A stretch of 64,000 bases of DNA from Effrenium voratum (GCA_963377175.1 CAUJNA010002890.1:805510-869509); one strand, 5' to 3'; counted from the stretch's first letter, positions 10,348 to 20,877 are shown. Notes: generated by a model not told the origin, from the letters alone. Made by a program: numbers and translations.

Positions 10348-10417
10348 CTAGGTCCCCCAGTGCCCTTTGTCACCCCTGGAAAAAGGGTACCCAGATTCTC
10401 TCTACTGGAGGACCAAG
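10348..10417 (+). repeat. Family B element, copy B2, with TCTA duplication
   Basis: CTAGGTCCCCCAGTGCCC ... CTACTGGAGGACCAAG, flanked by TCTA at 10344-10347 and 10418-10421. Confidence 0.75.
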
Positions 10418-10427
10418 TCTAGACACA

Positions 10428-10622
10428 ATATAATGTCCCTTGTGAACGGACCATAATGTCCCTTGTGAACGGACCCTTAATTTGCCCCACTTCATAGCCT
10501 GTATACATACCCCTAAGTTTCGGCAATACTGTGAGTCTCAGCTTTGCCCATCGTGCCGATATGGGGGGTATGTAAGGGGTATCCAAGTGCGGCAAACTAA
10601 GGGTCCATTCACAAGGGCTCAT
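10428..10622 (+). repeat. MITE-like element with long terminal inverted repeats
   Basis: AATGTCCCTTGTGAACGGACC occurs twice at the left (10431 and 10452) and inverted at the right (GGGTCCATTCACAAGGGCTC, about 10600-10620). Only copy in the window. Confidence 0.7.
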
Positions 10623-10679
10623 CAGATTTTGCCTAGATCCATGCAAACTACCTAGAGCTATTCCACATGGGGCCTAGAG

Positions 10680-11035
10680 ATGCTCTTGTATCTGACATTA
10701 GGAACAACGGGGATCGCTTCCTGTCTGGCAGTGTCGTGTACATTGAGATTGGGATTCGGGCCGGAAGCGGCAGCGCTACTTGCTATCCAACAACAGGCCA
10801 TTGCGCGCCTATGCGAATTCAAGCGTCGCTGGTCATCCTATACCAGCCAACAACGCAATCCCAGATAATTGGTTGGACAGGAGGTGGCGAGGACCTGGTG
10901 TTGCGGCGAATGCACCTGCGGCAGGGCACGAGTACACGATGCTCTCTTCCACATTCACTGGCACGTTCAACGTGCAGCTCAGGCTCATGTGCACTGATGG
11001 ACCGGCAAACGGTCAGTCTTTTTGGCGGTGCCACG
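10680..11035 (+). pseudogene. Coding-like segment with a probable frameshift
   Basis: From about 10690 a frame reads GFGPEAAALLAIQQQAIARL and CEFKRRWSSYTSQQRNP, then hits a stop near 10867. The next frame continues as DNWLDRRWRGPGVAANAP and HEYTMLSSTFTGTFNVQLRL to about 11022. A single indel near 10866 would join them. A third frame is open for 187 codons over the same stretch, so reading is ambiguous. No family recognised. Confidence 0.35.
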
Positions 11036-11305
11036 CCTGGGGCTAACACTCTGCAAGACCCTTCCTTCCCATCGGCTCTGGAACCCAACAAGGCAATTTC
11101 CGAAAAGAAGACTCCTCTACTGGTTCCTCTACAAAATTGCGGAATGCTATTTGTTTCATGTTATAACGTAGACCACTGGATTTTATGTGAGATGAAACCA
11201 ACGACCTGCCAAGATCAAGCGGGCTATTAGAGTGTCGTCCCCAACCATGACTCGAGGTTGCGGTCCGCTCCGCGTGATGGGTATGTTCTTAAGCAAGTGG
11301 GCTTA

Positions 11306-11816
11306 ACCGCTGCCTGACAGCGGATATATATGCCAAGGCTGGGTATTCGCCTTTTGGAAAAGTGCTTCGAATATCACACTGTGCTTCGCAAAGATGATAG
11401 TTGTTGTCCTGCTTACGCTCATTGAACGCCTCGGCGCCCTCTTGTATTGGCTCTGCATTCCCTCTTATGCCCTCTTTGTATCTCCTTTCATTCCTCATTT
11501 ATTCCCACTTTGTTGTATTGTTTGTTTGCCTGGTTGCAAATTGCAATCGCTCTTTCCTTTCATATATCGAAAGGTTGGTCCTCGCATTATGTTGTTTTTG
11601 TTCTTTGGCAACACAAACAACCGGCATCCATTTCACAACGGCTTTCAAACTGTTTCTTCTTTGGCTATGCAGGCGCAGCCATTGGGACCATTGCAGCCGG
11701 TTGGATTCCTAGGCCCTCTCAACCAGTATCCCAGTTCTAAGGTTAGTTTGAGGGTGCAAGTACCCCGTTTCGAATGTTTTAATGTGGACTCAAGCTTACC
11801 TTTTGGTTTTCCTTAA
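11306..11816 (+). CDS. Possible hydrophobic ORF
   Basis: An uninterrupted frame of about 170 codons includes hydrophobic stretches (MIVVVLLTLIERLGALLYWL, then FIPHLFPLCCIVCLPGC). GC is low and third positions are not biased, unlike the convincing exons. Chance openness of T-rich sequence is a serious alternative. Confidence 0.25.
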
Positions 11817-12340
11817 CTAAACTGGGGGTACTCACGGGTACTCCTGAAATCACGGCACACCCATTTGGTTGTTGTTTTTGTTTTTACCAGGATCCTGTAT
11901 TCCCGTGTTGTTGTCAACAGCACCTTTTTGACCAATTTTTAAGTGAGTTTCCCTTGGGGGTGACATCTAGGGAACCCTGATTCATGTTGATGTTCCTTTC
12001 GCAGTTGCCGTTGAACAGAATACGACTTACAAAGTCCCAGTTTCCCGGCGCTCCCTTAGGGTTCCACGGGGCATCTGAGAAGTTCTGTCGACCGACACCC
12101 AAACGCTCAACCCCACATGAAAGGAATGGCAAGGCCCCAATTTGGACAGTCCTTAGGTCAAGGGTGGGTAATATCAACTTCCATTGATTTAATGGTGGTT
12201 TTGACCCCCAGGGTTTTAAGGGAAACCACAAGGAAACATTAAAGCCCCATTGATGATAGTCCTTAGGTCAACAATGGGGGTTAGATTAACCCCCATTGCT
12301 TTAACCGCGGATTGAATTCAGGGGGCATGCTTTTTTTCAG
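11817..12340. other. Intron-like stretch ending in a strong acceptor
   Basis: AT-rich. Ends GCTTTTTTTCAG at 12340, the acceptor of the next exon. Confidence 0.5.
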
Positions 12341-12437
12341 GCCGCTCACCGCGCCCTTCGTCGCCTCGGCGCACTACTGCGCGGGCGACCGCCAGAGGCG
12401 ATACGTCGCACGCGAAAGCGTTTTGCCGGATCCATAA
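12341..12437 (+). CDS. Exon of an unrecognised protein
   Basis: A textbook acceptor (polypyrimidine tract then CAG at 12338-12340) is followed by a very GC-rich frame reading PLTAPFVASAHYCAGDRQ and RRYVARES. Nearly every third position in this part is G or C, the strongest bias in the first 15 kb. The frame closes at TAA near 12435. As base composition falls after about 12420, the true end is probably an internal donor before that. No domain recognised. Confidence 0.6.
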
Positions 12438-13789
12438 AGTCGAGAAGGAACTTTTGGAGGTTCCTCCATGCCCCCTTTTGGAACCTAAAGTGGCGATTGT
12501 TTCAAGGCAAACCACCAGCCAAGTGCGACTTTTGAAAAACTCCAGTGACCCCTGGTCGGAGGAACGAGCCCCTGGGATTCAGTTGCCAAAACAGTGGTTG
12601 GGTTAATATTTCGCCGCCATTGTACTTGTCATCATCTAAATTGGGTCCTTGCCATTCTTGTAACGGGAATTGGTTCAACCCTAGGGTGAGGGATTGGACC
12701 TCCCCTTAAATCCAGTTGATAGTGCGTCACTTGGCAGGCCTTTCTATCACAACCCGGAACCCGTTCTTCATGAACCTGCCACCTACTACTCATACCCCCT
12801 TGTTTTGGTTTCCCTTGCGCAAACCAAAAGGCAACCAAGTTCCAATGGTCACCTTGAAGGAATGGCTCACAACCCTTCAAGTCCTGTCTGGTGCGAAAGG
12901 GGTAAGACTTGTTTTTGCTGCGTGTGAACAGGCTCCTCCTACTTCAAATGCCCACTGTTTTGAGTTGGTACATTTGGAAAGCCCAATGAGTCGACAAACA
13001 GTTTTTGTTTTTTGGTACCCCCTACTCCAAATACCAGGTTTGTTTTGTATTTTTGGAAACACCAGGTTTCCCATGGTGCGTACATCTTTTTTAGTCAGGG
13101 CTCAGCATGAAACCAGAGAAACACATTGGTAAATTGTGAATAATATGGGTGTTCCTATAACGGCAAGGTTTGCTTCTAGGATGCTGAAATCGCGGAAATC
13201 CCACATACAGTTGGAGGTCGGTGCTCCCTTAGTTCAAAGGAACAACGCATATGCGGCACCTGCCCTTGGCCACGTGCCTCGCTGTTTTCTTTGATTTGGG
13301 TCTCTAATTATTGACACTCCAAAAAACCACAGCAGCGGTGTTTTATTTTCCTGATCATGGGCCTTTTTCATCACATGAAGTAGGCTGAGACACCGTCTTG
13401 CATCTTGCATATCATCTTGCATCTCATCTTGCATGCTCTTGACACTCTCATGCATTTGTTTTAAATATATTTTTGCTTGTTGTGGTTTAGTGGGGAATCC
13501 CCCGGAATTGGCTCATAGGAGCACACGGGCTGCCAGCAAACCAGAGAACCTCAGCCAAAAAAATGGGAACACATTGCTTATGAGCTTTGGAACGTGAAGA
13601 ATCACTTTTACACAGTTTTGGCTTCTGAACTGGGTTGACAAACCATGCTTGCTGATTTGCCCAAAGGAAACAATCGGGGAATGTACCAAAGTATTTTGTT
13701 CAGAGCAAGTATGATTGAAAGTATGACACGTAGATCGTGATTGGCATTCACTTGCTTGACTGCTATTGGGTTGGATCTTTAGACTTCAA
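12438..13789. other. Intron-like stretch
   Basis: Contains one possible donor-ended segment (…GCGAAAGG|GTAAGA at about 12901) with two competing frames, and short CATCTTGCAT repeats at 13397-13432. No confident exon. Confidence 0.35.
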
Positions 13790-13851
13790 CTTTTTGGTTG
13801 AAATCAAGGGGTTTCCGCTAAACCCCCCAAAAGTTGTCCACTTTTTGCAGG
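13790..13851 (+). repeat. Family G-like element supplying an acceptor
   Basis: TTTTTGGTTGAAATCAAGGGG ... AAAAGTTGTCCACTTTTTGCAG. The G-family right end reads as a splice acceptor. Confidence 0.5.
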
Positions 13852-13893
13852 GGGCTCCTCGCAGCAACCAAGCTTGACTGCGGGTGTCCCTGG
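13852..13893 (+). CDS. Short exon-like segment
   Basis: Follows CACTTTTTGCAG and reads GSSQQPSLTAGVPG before a stop. Too short to identify. Confidence 0.3.
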
Positions 13894-13914
13894 AGTTTGA
13901 AAGTCATCTTTACC

Positions 13915-14035
13915 CTCCCACCAATTCACATGGAACCTGACGTTCTTTCGGGGTCTTTAAAGGGAAAATGGTTCAGGAAAAAAAAAAAACATGCTGTCAG
14001 GTTCCCTGTTTTAATTGGTGGGAGGGTACTCCCCT
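13915..14035 (+). repeat. Family I element, copy I2
   Basis: CCCTCCCACCAATTCACATGG at the left and TTAATTGGTGGGAGGG at the right are inverted repeats. The interior has GGAACCTGACGTTC and, inverted, CTGTCAGGTTCC. Confidence 0.75.
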
Positions 14036-14039
14036 TCAG

Positions 14040-14142
14040 AAAACCCATTGAACCCGAAGGACTATCCCGGCGCTGCCAGTTACTATCGCAGGCAACCAGG
14101 GGAACCATCATGAAAAACCTGGAGGCCAGGATGCCTGGTTGC
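14040..14142 (+). CDS. Exon-like segment
   Basis: Follows ACTCCCCTTCAG (AG at 14038-14039) directly after element I2. The frame reads KPIEPEGLSRRCQLLSQ then ATRGTIMKNLEARMPGCL and stops at TAG. It could be an internal exon with an earlier donor. No domain recognised. Confidence 0.35.
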
Positions 14143-14397
14143 CTATAGAGGTGACTGGAAGCGCTTGGCCTGGCGCCGGGTATCATTTATCGACGAAGCA
14201 AAATTCTGGGTGCCCTCCTCTCTGTTGGGTCCCATCTGAGGATTTGCAGAACACATCCTAGGGTCGATTCCTACGGGGCGCCGCAATGAGAAATCCTTCG
14301 CTGGTTGGAGAGAAACATGAGGAAACCCACAAAAGACTCTGCGAGCATGTCCAGGGTCATTATATACTTGATGGTTCCCAGCCGTCCAACAAAGCTT

Positions 14398-14462
14398 TGT
14401 AGGGTTTAGTGGTGGCTTCCATTTAACCCACAAGTTAAACTTTTAGCAGGGGATCTGAGACC
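14398..14462 (+). repeat. Family G element, copy G4
   Basis: GTAGGGTTTAGTGGTGGC ... AACCCACAAGTTAAAC ... TTAGCAGGGGATCTGAGACC. Confidence 0.6.
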
Positions 14463-14802
14463 ACTCCAGATACTCTCTGGATAATCATGATGGAACCCAA
14501 ATGATATTATACCTTGGTAGAGGAGGCTCATCTACGGCCACAGGGAAAGTCTAGCTGTGAAGTGACGCGTCATGTTTCGAACATAGCTCCGAGACCCCCT
14601 GAACACGAACATGGTGGCAAGATCTCGGAATGAATGCTCCAGCTCAATCAGTTCGTATATGTCCCCCGAGTGGTGTGATGGTTGCAGAGGATATAGTATG
14701 GCCATGATTTTGTCGTAGGGAACCACCTGGATTGTGGTTGGTGAGAATCCCCACTTAATTCATGTCCACCAAAGGTTCCCAAATTCCGATGCATACCCAT
14801 TT

Positions 14803-14940
14803 GAGTCGCAATAAAAACCTAATTGGAGGGTAGTAAGGGATATTCCAAGCCATATGTGAGTGCGGGCGCCGTTTAAATCTTTGCATAGTTCTGGGTAGAC
14901 CATTTCAATACCGATCGGTCTTGATTATGACTCCTATGAC
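14803..14940 (+). repeat. Family C element, copy C7
   Basis: TGAGTCGCAATAAAAACCTA ... ACCGATCGGTCTTGATTATGACTCC. Confidence 0.7.
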
Positions 14941-14950
14941 TCATATGAGA

Positions 14951-15053
14951 TGAGCTTCCTCCCACTAACATAGCACCTGTGGGAGGGTACCTGGAAGATC
15001 AGGGTCCTCTTGCAGGGACCCCCTTTTAGGTGCCATGTTAGTGGAAGGGGGGG
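14951..15053 (+). repeat. Family K element, copy K1
   Basis: CTTCCTCCCACTAACATAGC inverted at the right as GCCATGTTAGTGGAAGGGGG. The centre has GTACCTGGAAGATCA. Second copy at 42584. Confidence 0.75.
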
Positions 15054-15109
15054 TAGTCTTTCTTTTGAGGGTAACCCTTTGCATGACGGCTTTCAATGCA
15101 ACCAGTCCA

Positions 15110-15290
15110 TCCATTTGCTCAAGAACATGCTTTATTTTCCCCTGTTGGTTTTAAAGGGAAAAACCACGGAGGGTTTCGCGGGTGCTCGACGCAGGTCCAG
15201 CTGGGTGGCGAAGAAGGCCCGCTGCGCCCTGTTGGGGCTTAAATTCGTCCATTTGCTCAAGGATATGTTTCATTTTCCCAACGGCTTAAA
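15110..15290 (+). repeat. Family E fragments split by an exon
   Basis: TCCATTTGCTCAAGAACATG and CCTGTTGGTTTTAAAGGG precede the GC-rich segment at 15167. A second E left end (TCCATTTGCTCAAGGATATG) follows it. Confidence 0.5.
15167..15237 (+). CDS. Short exon-like GC-rich segment between E fragments
   Basis: Reads GFAGARRRSSWVAKKARCAL then LGLKF, basic, with G/C third positions. It is flanked on both sides by E-family sequence. Frame choice is supported by composition only. Confidence 0.4.
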
Positions 15291-15299
15291 GCTAAAGTT

Positions 15300-15385
15300 G
15301 ACCCCGGATTAATAAACCCCGGTTTATGAAATACGGGGGTGTCCCTGGTTTTAGTGGGGATTTATCACTTTTGGAGGGGAACAAA
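15300..15385 (+). repeat. Family J element, copy J3
   Basis: AATAAACCCCGGTTTATGAA and GGGGGTGTCCCTGG ... TTTATCACTTTTGGAGGGGAAC. Confidence 0.55.
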
Positions 15386-15397
15386 CCGGGTTCCTTA

Positions 15398-15508
15398 GCC
15401 ATCCGGTTCCTTTGGCTTTTTGGACATTTTTAGTGTTTAGTGGTTGGGTTTCCAAATTTGACCCACTAAAAGTTGGTCACTTTTAGCGGGAGATCTGAGG
15501 GCAGCCCG
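15398..15508 (+). repeat. Family G element, copy G5 (full length)
   Basis: AGCCATCCGGTTCC, TTTAGTGGTTGGGTTTCC, GACCCACTAAAAGTTGG and CGGGAGATCTGAGGGCAGCC in the standard order. Confidence 0.7.
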
Positions 15509-15579
15509 GGTTTTATTTCCCCAAGTTGCTGAAAGCTATGGGGCCTCTGCCCAGGTAGGCTGTGGGATACCACCTGACC

Positions 15580-15690
15580 TGATTTAAGTTTCCCCTGCCT
15601 GTTTCAAAGGGAATCAATTTCACGACTGGAAATATGTTTATTTTGTCCAGGGGACAAGAGCGCCAATGGAGGCATGGAACTTGCCTTTTG
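15580..15690 (+). repeat. Family E element, copy E5
   Basis: CCCTGCCTGTTTCAAAGGGAA, CGACTGGAAATATGTTTATT, TCCAGGGGAC. Confidence 0.6.
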
Positions 15691-16280
15691 GAGGGTCCAT
15701 TTGCTTGAGAGTACTGTTGATTTCTTCTGTTTGTTTGAAAGGGGATCAATTTGAACATCCTCGGTTGATTAGGCGGCTCAAGCAAAATGGAGCGTACCCA
15801 TTTCAGGTTGACTTGAAAGGAAATCAAAAAAGAACCAGTTGGGGTTGGGGATATTCGCGGGGGGTTCCCTCATTTTGAGACATACCGAAATGAGCAACTG
15901 ATAAAACTGCTGGTGGTCTAGTTGTAGTTTCGAGAGCAGCGCCTTAAGCCTTTGTTTGCAGTTTTTGTGACTGGTTCTACTTCCTTGTTTAGCGTGGACG
16001 ATAGTAAAGGCAGAATCAACCGTTACATATTTCTGATAACGTTGGTAGAGCCAAGAGTCTTTCATGTGAGGTCAGTTGTCAGATAGACGTCATTGTTTGC
16101 CCATACTTTAAGGGGTCCAGCAATGCAGTGCGTCAAAAAATTGACCACCGCCCACGGGTCAATGACTCACCACTCGGGCTTTAGCTAGGTTTTTCCAGCA
16201 CGAGGGTCGCAAAGTAAGTTCCAGACAGGCTGGTTCAAGGGTGTCCGCAGAAAGGCTCCATGAAGTTCTGATGAAAGGGG

Positions 16281-16413
16281 TTGAGTCCTTTTCCATTCTT
16301 TTCAACCATCGTTCTTTTCAGAAACCAGCTGTTTCCCCTGGGGTTCTTGTTGTTTTCTGGAAAGAAGGATCCCTGGAAAGAATGGGGAAGTGGGGAAGTG
16401 CCCCCTAGAATGA
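16281..16413 (+). repeat. Family M element, copy M2
   Basis: CCATTCTTTTCAACCATCG at the left is inverted as CCTGGAAAGAATGGGG at the right. GTTTTCTGGAAAGAAGGATCC lies at the centre. Confidence 0.65.
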
Positions 16414-16423
16414 ATCTATGTTG

Positions 16424-16566
16424 GCAGATGTTACGGTCGTTCACCAGTGCTTGCTCTTCGGAAAGCACGAGTCGACTGTTCTCTCGGACGCTTTCGCGCA
16501 GCTTTCTCGCTCACCCCAAATCCAATGTCGAAGGAAGACACATGTCGAGTATGGGCGGCTGCTCTT
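16424..16566 (+). CDS. Exon-like segment, frame ambiguous
   Basis: Follows GTTGGCAG. One frame reads DVTVVHQCLLFGKHESTVLS and DAFAQLSRSPQIQ, another is open as SFTSACSSESTSRLFSRTLS. Third-position bias does not separate them. The first looks more protein-like. Confidence 0.35.
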
Positions 16567-16589
16567 GTGAGGGGCTGCATACTTACTAA

Positions 16590-17349
16590 CATGTGTTCAT
16601 CTCCGATGACTTGAAATGTGTTTGTAGTACCCCCACCACATTGAAATTGTTGGTGCCCTTATGTGACCTATAGAATACGTAGCTTTTGAACACTTCGAGC
16701 AATTACTCGACTGTGTTACTCGCCTAGCCGTTGAGCTTTGGGCAACCTGCCACTTGATGCCCATGCCGGCTCTTCAGCCATCCGGAGATGAGGCGTGAAA
16801 CGCAAGTTTGACGTGGTGTTCAACTAAGGCGCCCTGTCTCCTTTGTCATGGTTTAATTATCGACGCCAATTGAAAGGGCGTTCCTCTTTGGTGGCGTGTT
16901 GGTTTTAAGGTTTAAAATCAATCCTGCCGAGCAACAAACGAAACGAGGTGACTGATGTGGAGTAGAAACGAGCGAAAGCCCAGGATGAATGTGCCTACTT
17001 GGGGATCCCTTATTTGCAGTCGGTTTGCCGGGGTGGACTTAGGATACATTTACATGTTCCACTCTGACTCAAAGTGAAGCAACTGAATATTCATTCTATA
17101 CCTGGGCCGATCTCTAATCTGAATGCTTGTTGCTCATGGTTGAATAAGAATGAATTTGCCTGAAGCACTGTGCCTCACACATGCAAGGGCGTTGATTTCG
17201 GCGTTGAACAAGGGGTCGGGCCCGCCAATACCAAGTTTGATCAAGTCGGCCAAGTGGAGAAAGCGCAACACGGATGCGTGCAAAGGGTGCCTGGACCCTA
17301 GCCTTAAATTAGCTAAATACAGAGCAGCTTCAGAACATGTATTGTTGCC
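16590..17349. other. Stretch without a confident exon
   Basis: A + strand open frame at 17150-17360 (SGPPIPSLIKSAKWRKRN) has average composition and no clear splice borders. Confidence 0.3.
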
Positions 17350-17464
17350 TCCATGTGCTTAAGATGTGTTTATTATTGTTATTATTATTATCCCTTGTTG
17401 GTTTGTAACAGAATTCATCACTACCATATATATATATTATTCCTGGGGCCTTAACCAAATGGAA
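17350..17464 (+). repeat. Family E element, copy E6
   Basis: TCCATGTGCTTAAGATGTG, TTATTATTATTATTATC, CCTTGTTGGTTTGTAACAG and right end CCTTAACCAAATGGAAG. Confidence 0.75.
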
Positions 17465-18314
17465 GGTTGTCAACTAGTCAGAGGTAACAACAAAGGTTCT
17501 CCCGGGACCTAACACGAGGGCACTACAGCTACAAATGAACCATCCTAGGTGCTGGTAGACCCCTATTTTGTGTGAGAACGTATACAGAGGAGATTCATCG
17601 CTGTCCTTTTTAGGTTAGTTTGGCTGGAAATAGATGTTTTATTCCATACCAGGGCCATGTATTTGACCAAAAGGACACCTGGATTTTGGAGAGGACCTTT
17701 TATTCTTCGTTTGCAGCACTTTCTTATGGGTCATTTCGGCAGAAAAAAGAAAGACTCGGTCCATTGTGTGTCCAGGTAGACTACGCGAATACTTAACATG
17801 CAAAAGTAACACACAGAATCGTGAAAAACAGAAAAGACCATCTGTTCCGTGCTACACCCCAGGGGCCAAGTATTTTTGTTTTCTTTTGGTGGGTCCTGGG
17901 TTGCTCGCGGTTCCCGGTGACATCTTGAAGTTGGGGTTGATCCAAATTCCCTTCGGCCCCCAAATGACCATGGGTAACTTTTCCCATGTGGTTGACATGC
18001 CAAATCTGTTTAATCGTTTTTCCAACCACAAGGGCCATCCAATTTTTGTAGGACCCAGCCCCCATGTACTTAGGGAGTCAAAATGGGTGAAAGTACATGA
18101 TCGTGATGTTAGAGACCCCATATCCAACAGCAACCCCCTTTTGAGGGTCACCCAGATTTTGGTGGTTTCAAGGGGAAACCACGAAGGGAAATGGGTACCC
18201 TAAAGTAATAAGGAGCTTTTTTGATCTGCTTTTGGTGGAATCAAACAAAAACCACGAGGAAGATGGATCTCCTCGGTCATGTCAAAGGAGCTTTTCTGAT
18301 CGATCCAGCGCTAG

Positions 18315-18413
18315 GGCAACATGGTGGAGGCGGGCTTGGCCGTCACGGTGCAGGCCCAAGGGCGGCAATTGATCGAGCAGGAGCCGTGCCTTTTGCCGTG
18401 CCTTTGTGCGGCG
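18315..18413 (+). CDS. Exon of an unrecognised protein
   Basis: Follows GCGCTAG (AG at 18313-18314) and reads GNMVEAGLAVTVQAQGRQ then LIEQEPCLLPCLCAA, with very high third-position GC. The donor side is GCG|GTCGGGG, and the intron begins at once with a run of more than 100 nearly pure G/T bases. No domain recognised. The C-terminal part is Leu/Cys-rich. Confidence 0.6.
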
Positions 18414-18535
18414 GTCGGGGGGGGTGGGGGGGGTGGGGAGGGGGGGGGGGGGGGGGGTGGTGGGGGTGGGAGGAGGGGAGGGGTTGGGAGGAGGGGGGTG
18501 GTGGGGGTTGGGAGGAGGGGGGTGGGGGGGTGAGT
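18414..18535 (+). repeat. G-run tract at the 5' end of an intron
   Basis: About 120 bp of runs of G broken by T or A, with many GGGG tracts able to form G-quadruplexes in DNA or in the transcript. Confidence 0.85.
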
Positions 18536-18892
18536 TGATTGAGGTTTGGGGGTTGGCGGCTTGGCGGAGGGTTTGGCGGTTCTTGCCTATTTAGGGAGTC
18601 TCTGGATTAGGAGTTGGCGAGACACCGTTTTGAACAGCACAGTTTGAACATCACAGCTGCAGCACCGGCTGGTTGCTTGGTTGATAGTGTCTCTTTCTCA
18701 GGGTACCCCTTTAAAGGGAAACAAGGGGGGGTCCCGCAAACAGAACACCCCCATTTAGTTTCCACAGGGTCCTGAGACGATTCTGTCACTCCCAGAAAAC
18801 CCAGAGGGTCCCGAGAGGTACCTTGTAATGTACCAACCTGCCTCTCGCGTTTTTCGCTGGGTAAGGTCGGTTGTATGGCAGGTCTTTCATGG

Positions 18893-18975
18893 TGTTAACC
18901 CCGGATCTAAGTAGAGCCCGTCTAATTAATAGGGGGTGTTCCTCCAACAGCGATGACCCACAGGGAACACCCAAA
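18893..18975 (+). repeat. Family J element, copy J4 (diverged)
   Basis: TTAACCCCGGATCTAAG ... TTAATAGGGGGTGTTCC. Confidence 0.4.
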
Positions 18976-18987
18976 AAAAGTCAACAG

Positions 18988-19092
18988 GGCTCCTTAAAAG
19001 ATACATTTTGCCCATGGCTTTTTCCACCAACATAAAGGGAAACCACCATCTACACGGCAATGTTCAGGTGTGTAATGTAAGGATCCCTGATC
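18988..19092 (+). repeat. Family L element, copy L2
   Basis: GGCTCCTTAAAAGATACATT ... TGTAAGGATCCCT, close match to L1. Confidence 0.75.
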
Positions 19093-19261
19093 AACATGGG
19101 GTTCTGCTTAGATCCGAGGTGCCCAGTATTCAGTATTGCTCGGATGCTCAGCCAACGTCAGGTGAGTAGATCAGAGCCATGTTTTTTTCAGGGGACCAAC
19201 CCCAGTTCCCCTAGTTATAACCACGGTTATAGCATCACTGTTGTTGATGGTTCCCAGTAAT

Positions 19262-19385
19262 ATTAACCCCATATGGATCACCTTCGGTTTATTCATTGGG
19301 GGTGTCCCTTCCAAAGTGATGATCCCCCACAACTTCATCCAGAGACACCCCCCCATCAAGTAGCTGGTGGGTTGATGAATGGGGT
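19262..19385 (+). repeat. Family J element, copy J5
   Basis: TTCATTGGGGGTGTCCCTTCC and, inverted, ACACCCCCCCATCAAG. Centre AAAGTGATGATCCC. Confidence 0.6.
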
Positions 19386-19551
19386 CAAGATGACCAACAT
19401 GATCCTCACAACCCCCTCAACCGCTTACTCACTTGCCCAAGCCCACCCTTTCGACCTTTGTTTTCCCATGTTTGGTCCATTTTTAGTAACGGTCCCAAAA
19501 GGTGATCACCTTTGATTTCTGAGTCCCTAAGGGGCAACTGAGCTCAACTAT

Positions 19552-19671
19552 GTCCTCCAGTAGGGCCCTTTTACCGTTTCTTTTTTGGGGGAGGGTTCAC
19601 CTACTAAAATGGACTACAGAAAAAAAAAAGTCGGGCACCAACTTATTCTAACGTCTCTACTGGAGGACCTA
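19552..19671 (+). repeat. Family B element, copy B3
   Basis: TCCTCCAGTAGGGCCC ... CTCTACTGGAGGACCTAG, with interior ACTAAAATGGACTACAGA. Confidence 0.8.
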
Positions 19672-19927
19672 GCAGTTGTTTTTGTTTGGCAAAACGTGAT
19701 TGAAAAAAGAGACCCTTTGCATCAGGCGTTTGGAAAAAGCGTGTTGCTTGTTGAAGCTTACTTCAGACTCAAGCTGTTTGTTTTGGGGCAACTAGTTAAC
19801 CTTACCTCTTAAAAACACAACTTTTCAACTTTTTGGGGGTAACATGGGCTATATGTCTGTAAAAGATGAAAACTTCCCCAAGGCTTGGAGTTTTCAGGGG
19901 TAAGTACCGTGAGTGTGTTCCCTTCAG

Positions 19928-20022
19928 GAGAAGCGGATCAAGCAGCTGGAGAGGCTCCTGGAGGAGCTCGCAGGCACCTTGGCAAAACCGGGCCTGGCGA
20001 GGCAGAACCGCTGGAAAAAATA
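19928..20022 (+). CDS. Exon encoding a coiled-coil-like helix
   Basis: A strong acceptor (GTGTTCCCTTCAG, AG at 19926-19927) is followed by EKRIKQLERLLEELAGTLAK then PGLARQNRW, with almost every third position G or C. Leucines and charged residues are spaced as in a coiled coil. The 3' edge is unclear because composition changes at the run of A near 20014. It lies only about 50 bp upstream of the telomere-type repeat block. Function unknown. Confidence 0.6.
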
Positions 20023-20073
20023 TGTGCGATCTCAACGTGGGGCGGCGCGTTGTTTTTGGCTTTGTGTTTTTTT

Positions 20074-20161
20074 GCCCTAAACCCTAAGCCCCAAGCCCTA
20101 AACCCTAAGCCCTAAACCCTAAGCCCTAAACCCTAAGCCCTAAACCCTAAACCCTAAACCC
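20074..20161 (+). repeat. Interstitial telomere-type repeats
   Basis: About twelve units of CCCTAAA alternating with the variant CCCTAAG. The complement is TTTAGGG, the plant/dinoflagellate-type telomere motif. The block sits between exons. Confidence 0.85.
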
Positions 20162-20538
20162 ACTGTTTGCTTGTTTTCGTTTGGATTTGAGTTGGCACTT
20201 GTGCTGCTAAAAAGGGAACCAACATCCATTTGTTCTGTTCTATTTCTGAGTTGGTACTTGTGCTGCTAAAAGGGAAAGGGAACCGAAATCCACGTGTTTT
20301 GTTTTTGTTGTTGAGTTGGTTGTGTGGTTTTGCAGGAAAGGAACACCGAATCCATTTTGGGGTCCCCTGGATTAAACTGGCACACCCACATAGAATTTGG
20401 AACCCCCCACAAATGCCAACTGTGTCCCTTCGTTTTCCCGAAATCCTGGACCGGGCCCCTTTGACCCCTTTCAAAAAGCCTTGGACCCACACAAAGTGGC
20501 ACAAACAGAAGAAAGGAATCGGTCAAGAGGGGGTCCAG

Positions 20539-20638
20539 GACGGCTATGGACGGTCCCTCGGAAGTGTCCCTCGACCAAAACGGGGCTCCCAAGAAACAGA
20601 GACCGTATGCGTCCCCTGCCCGTTGGTTTGAAGATCAG
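20539..20638 (+). CDS. Exon of an unrecognised protein
   Basis: Begins after GGGGGTCCAG and reads TAMDGPSEVSLDQNGAPKK then QRPYASPARWFEDQ, ending CAG|GTGATG. Both borders fit splice signals. The third-position bias is moderate and another frame is open, so this is a working call. Hydrophilic, with no domain recognised. Confidence 0.45.
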
Positions 20639-20877
20639 GTGATGTGAAAAGCGGAAAGTGTCGGGAACCATAGGTGAAATGAGCAAGGCGCGAGCGTTGT
20701 GGGTGGTTCTACCTAGTTTGACAAGGATCTTTCAAATCTTCTTACAACCATATTCATAAAACCAACAGAACAGTTTTGTTTGCTGCTCAAAAGAAAGCCG
20801 AAGTTTTTCCGGCTTTTCCTTCTGGCCCTTTGGGGGGATCTCTTTCGATAAATTGGTTTGCATTTTAAGCAGCACCC

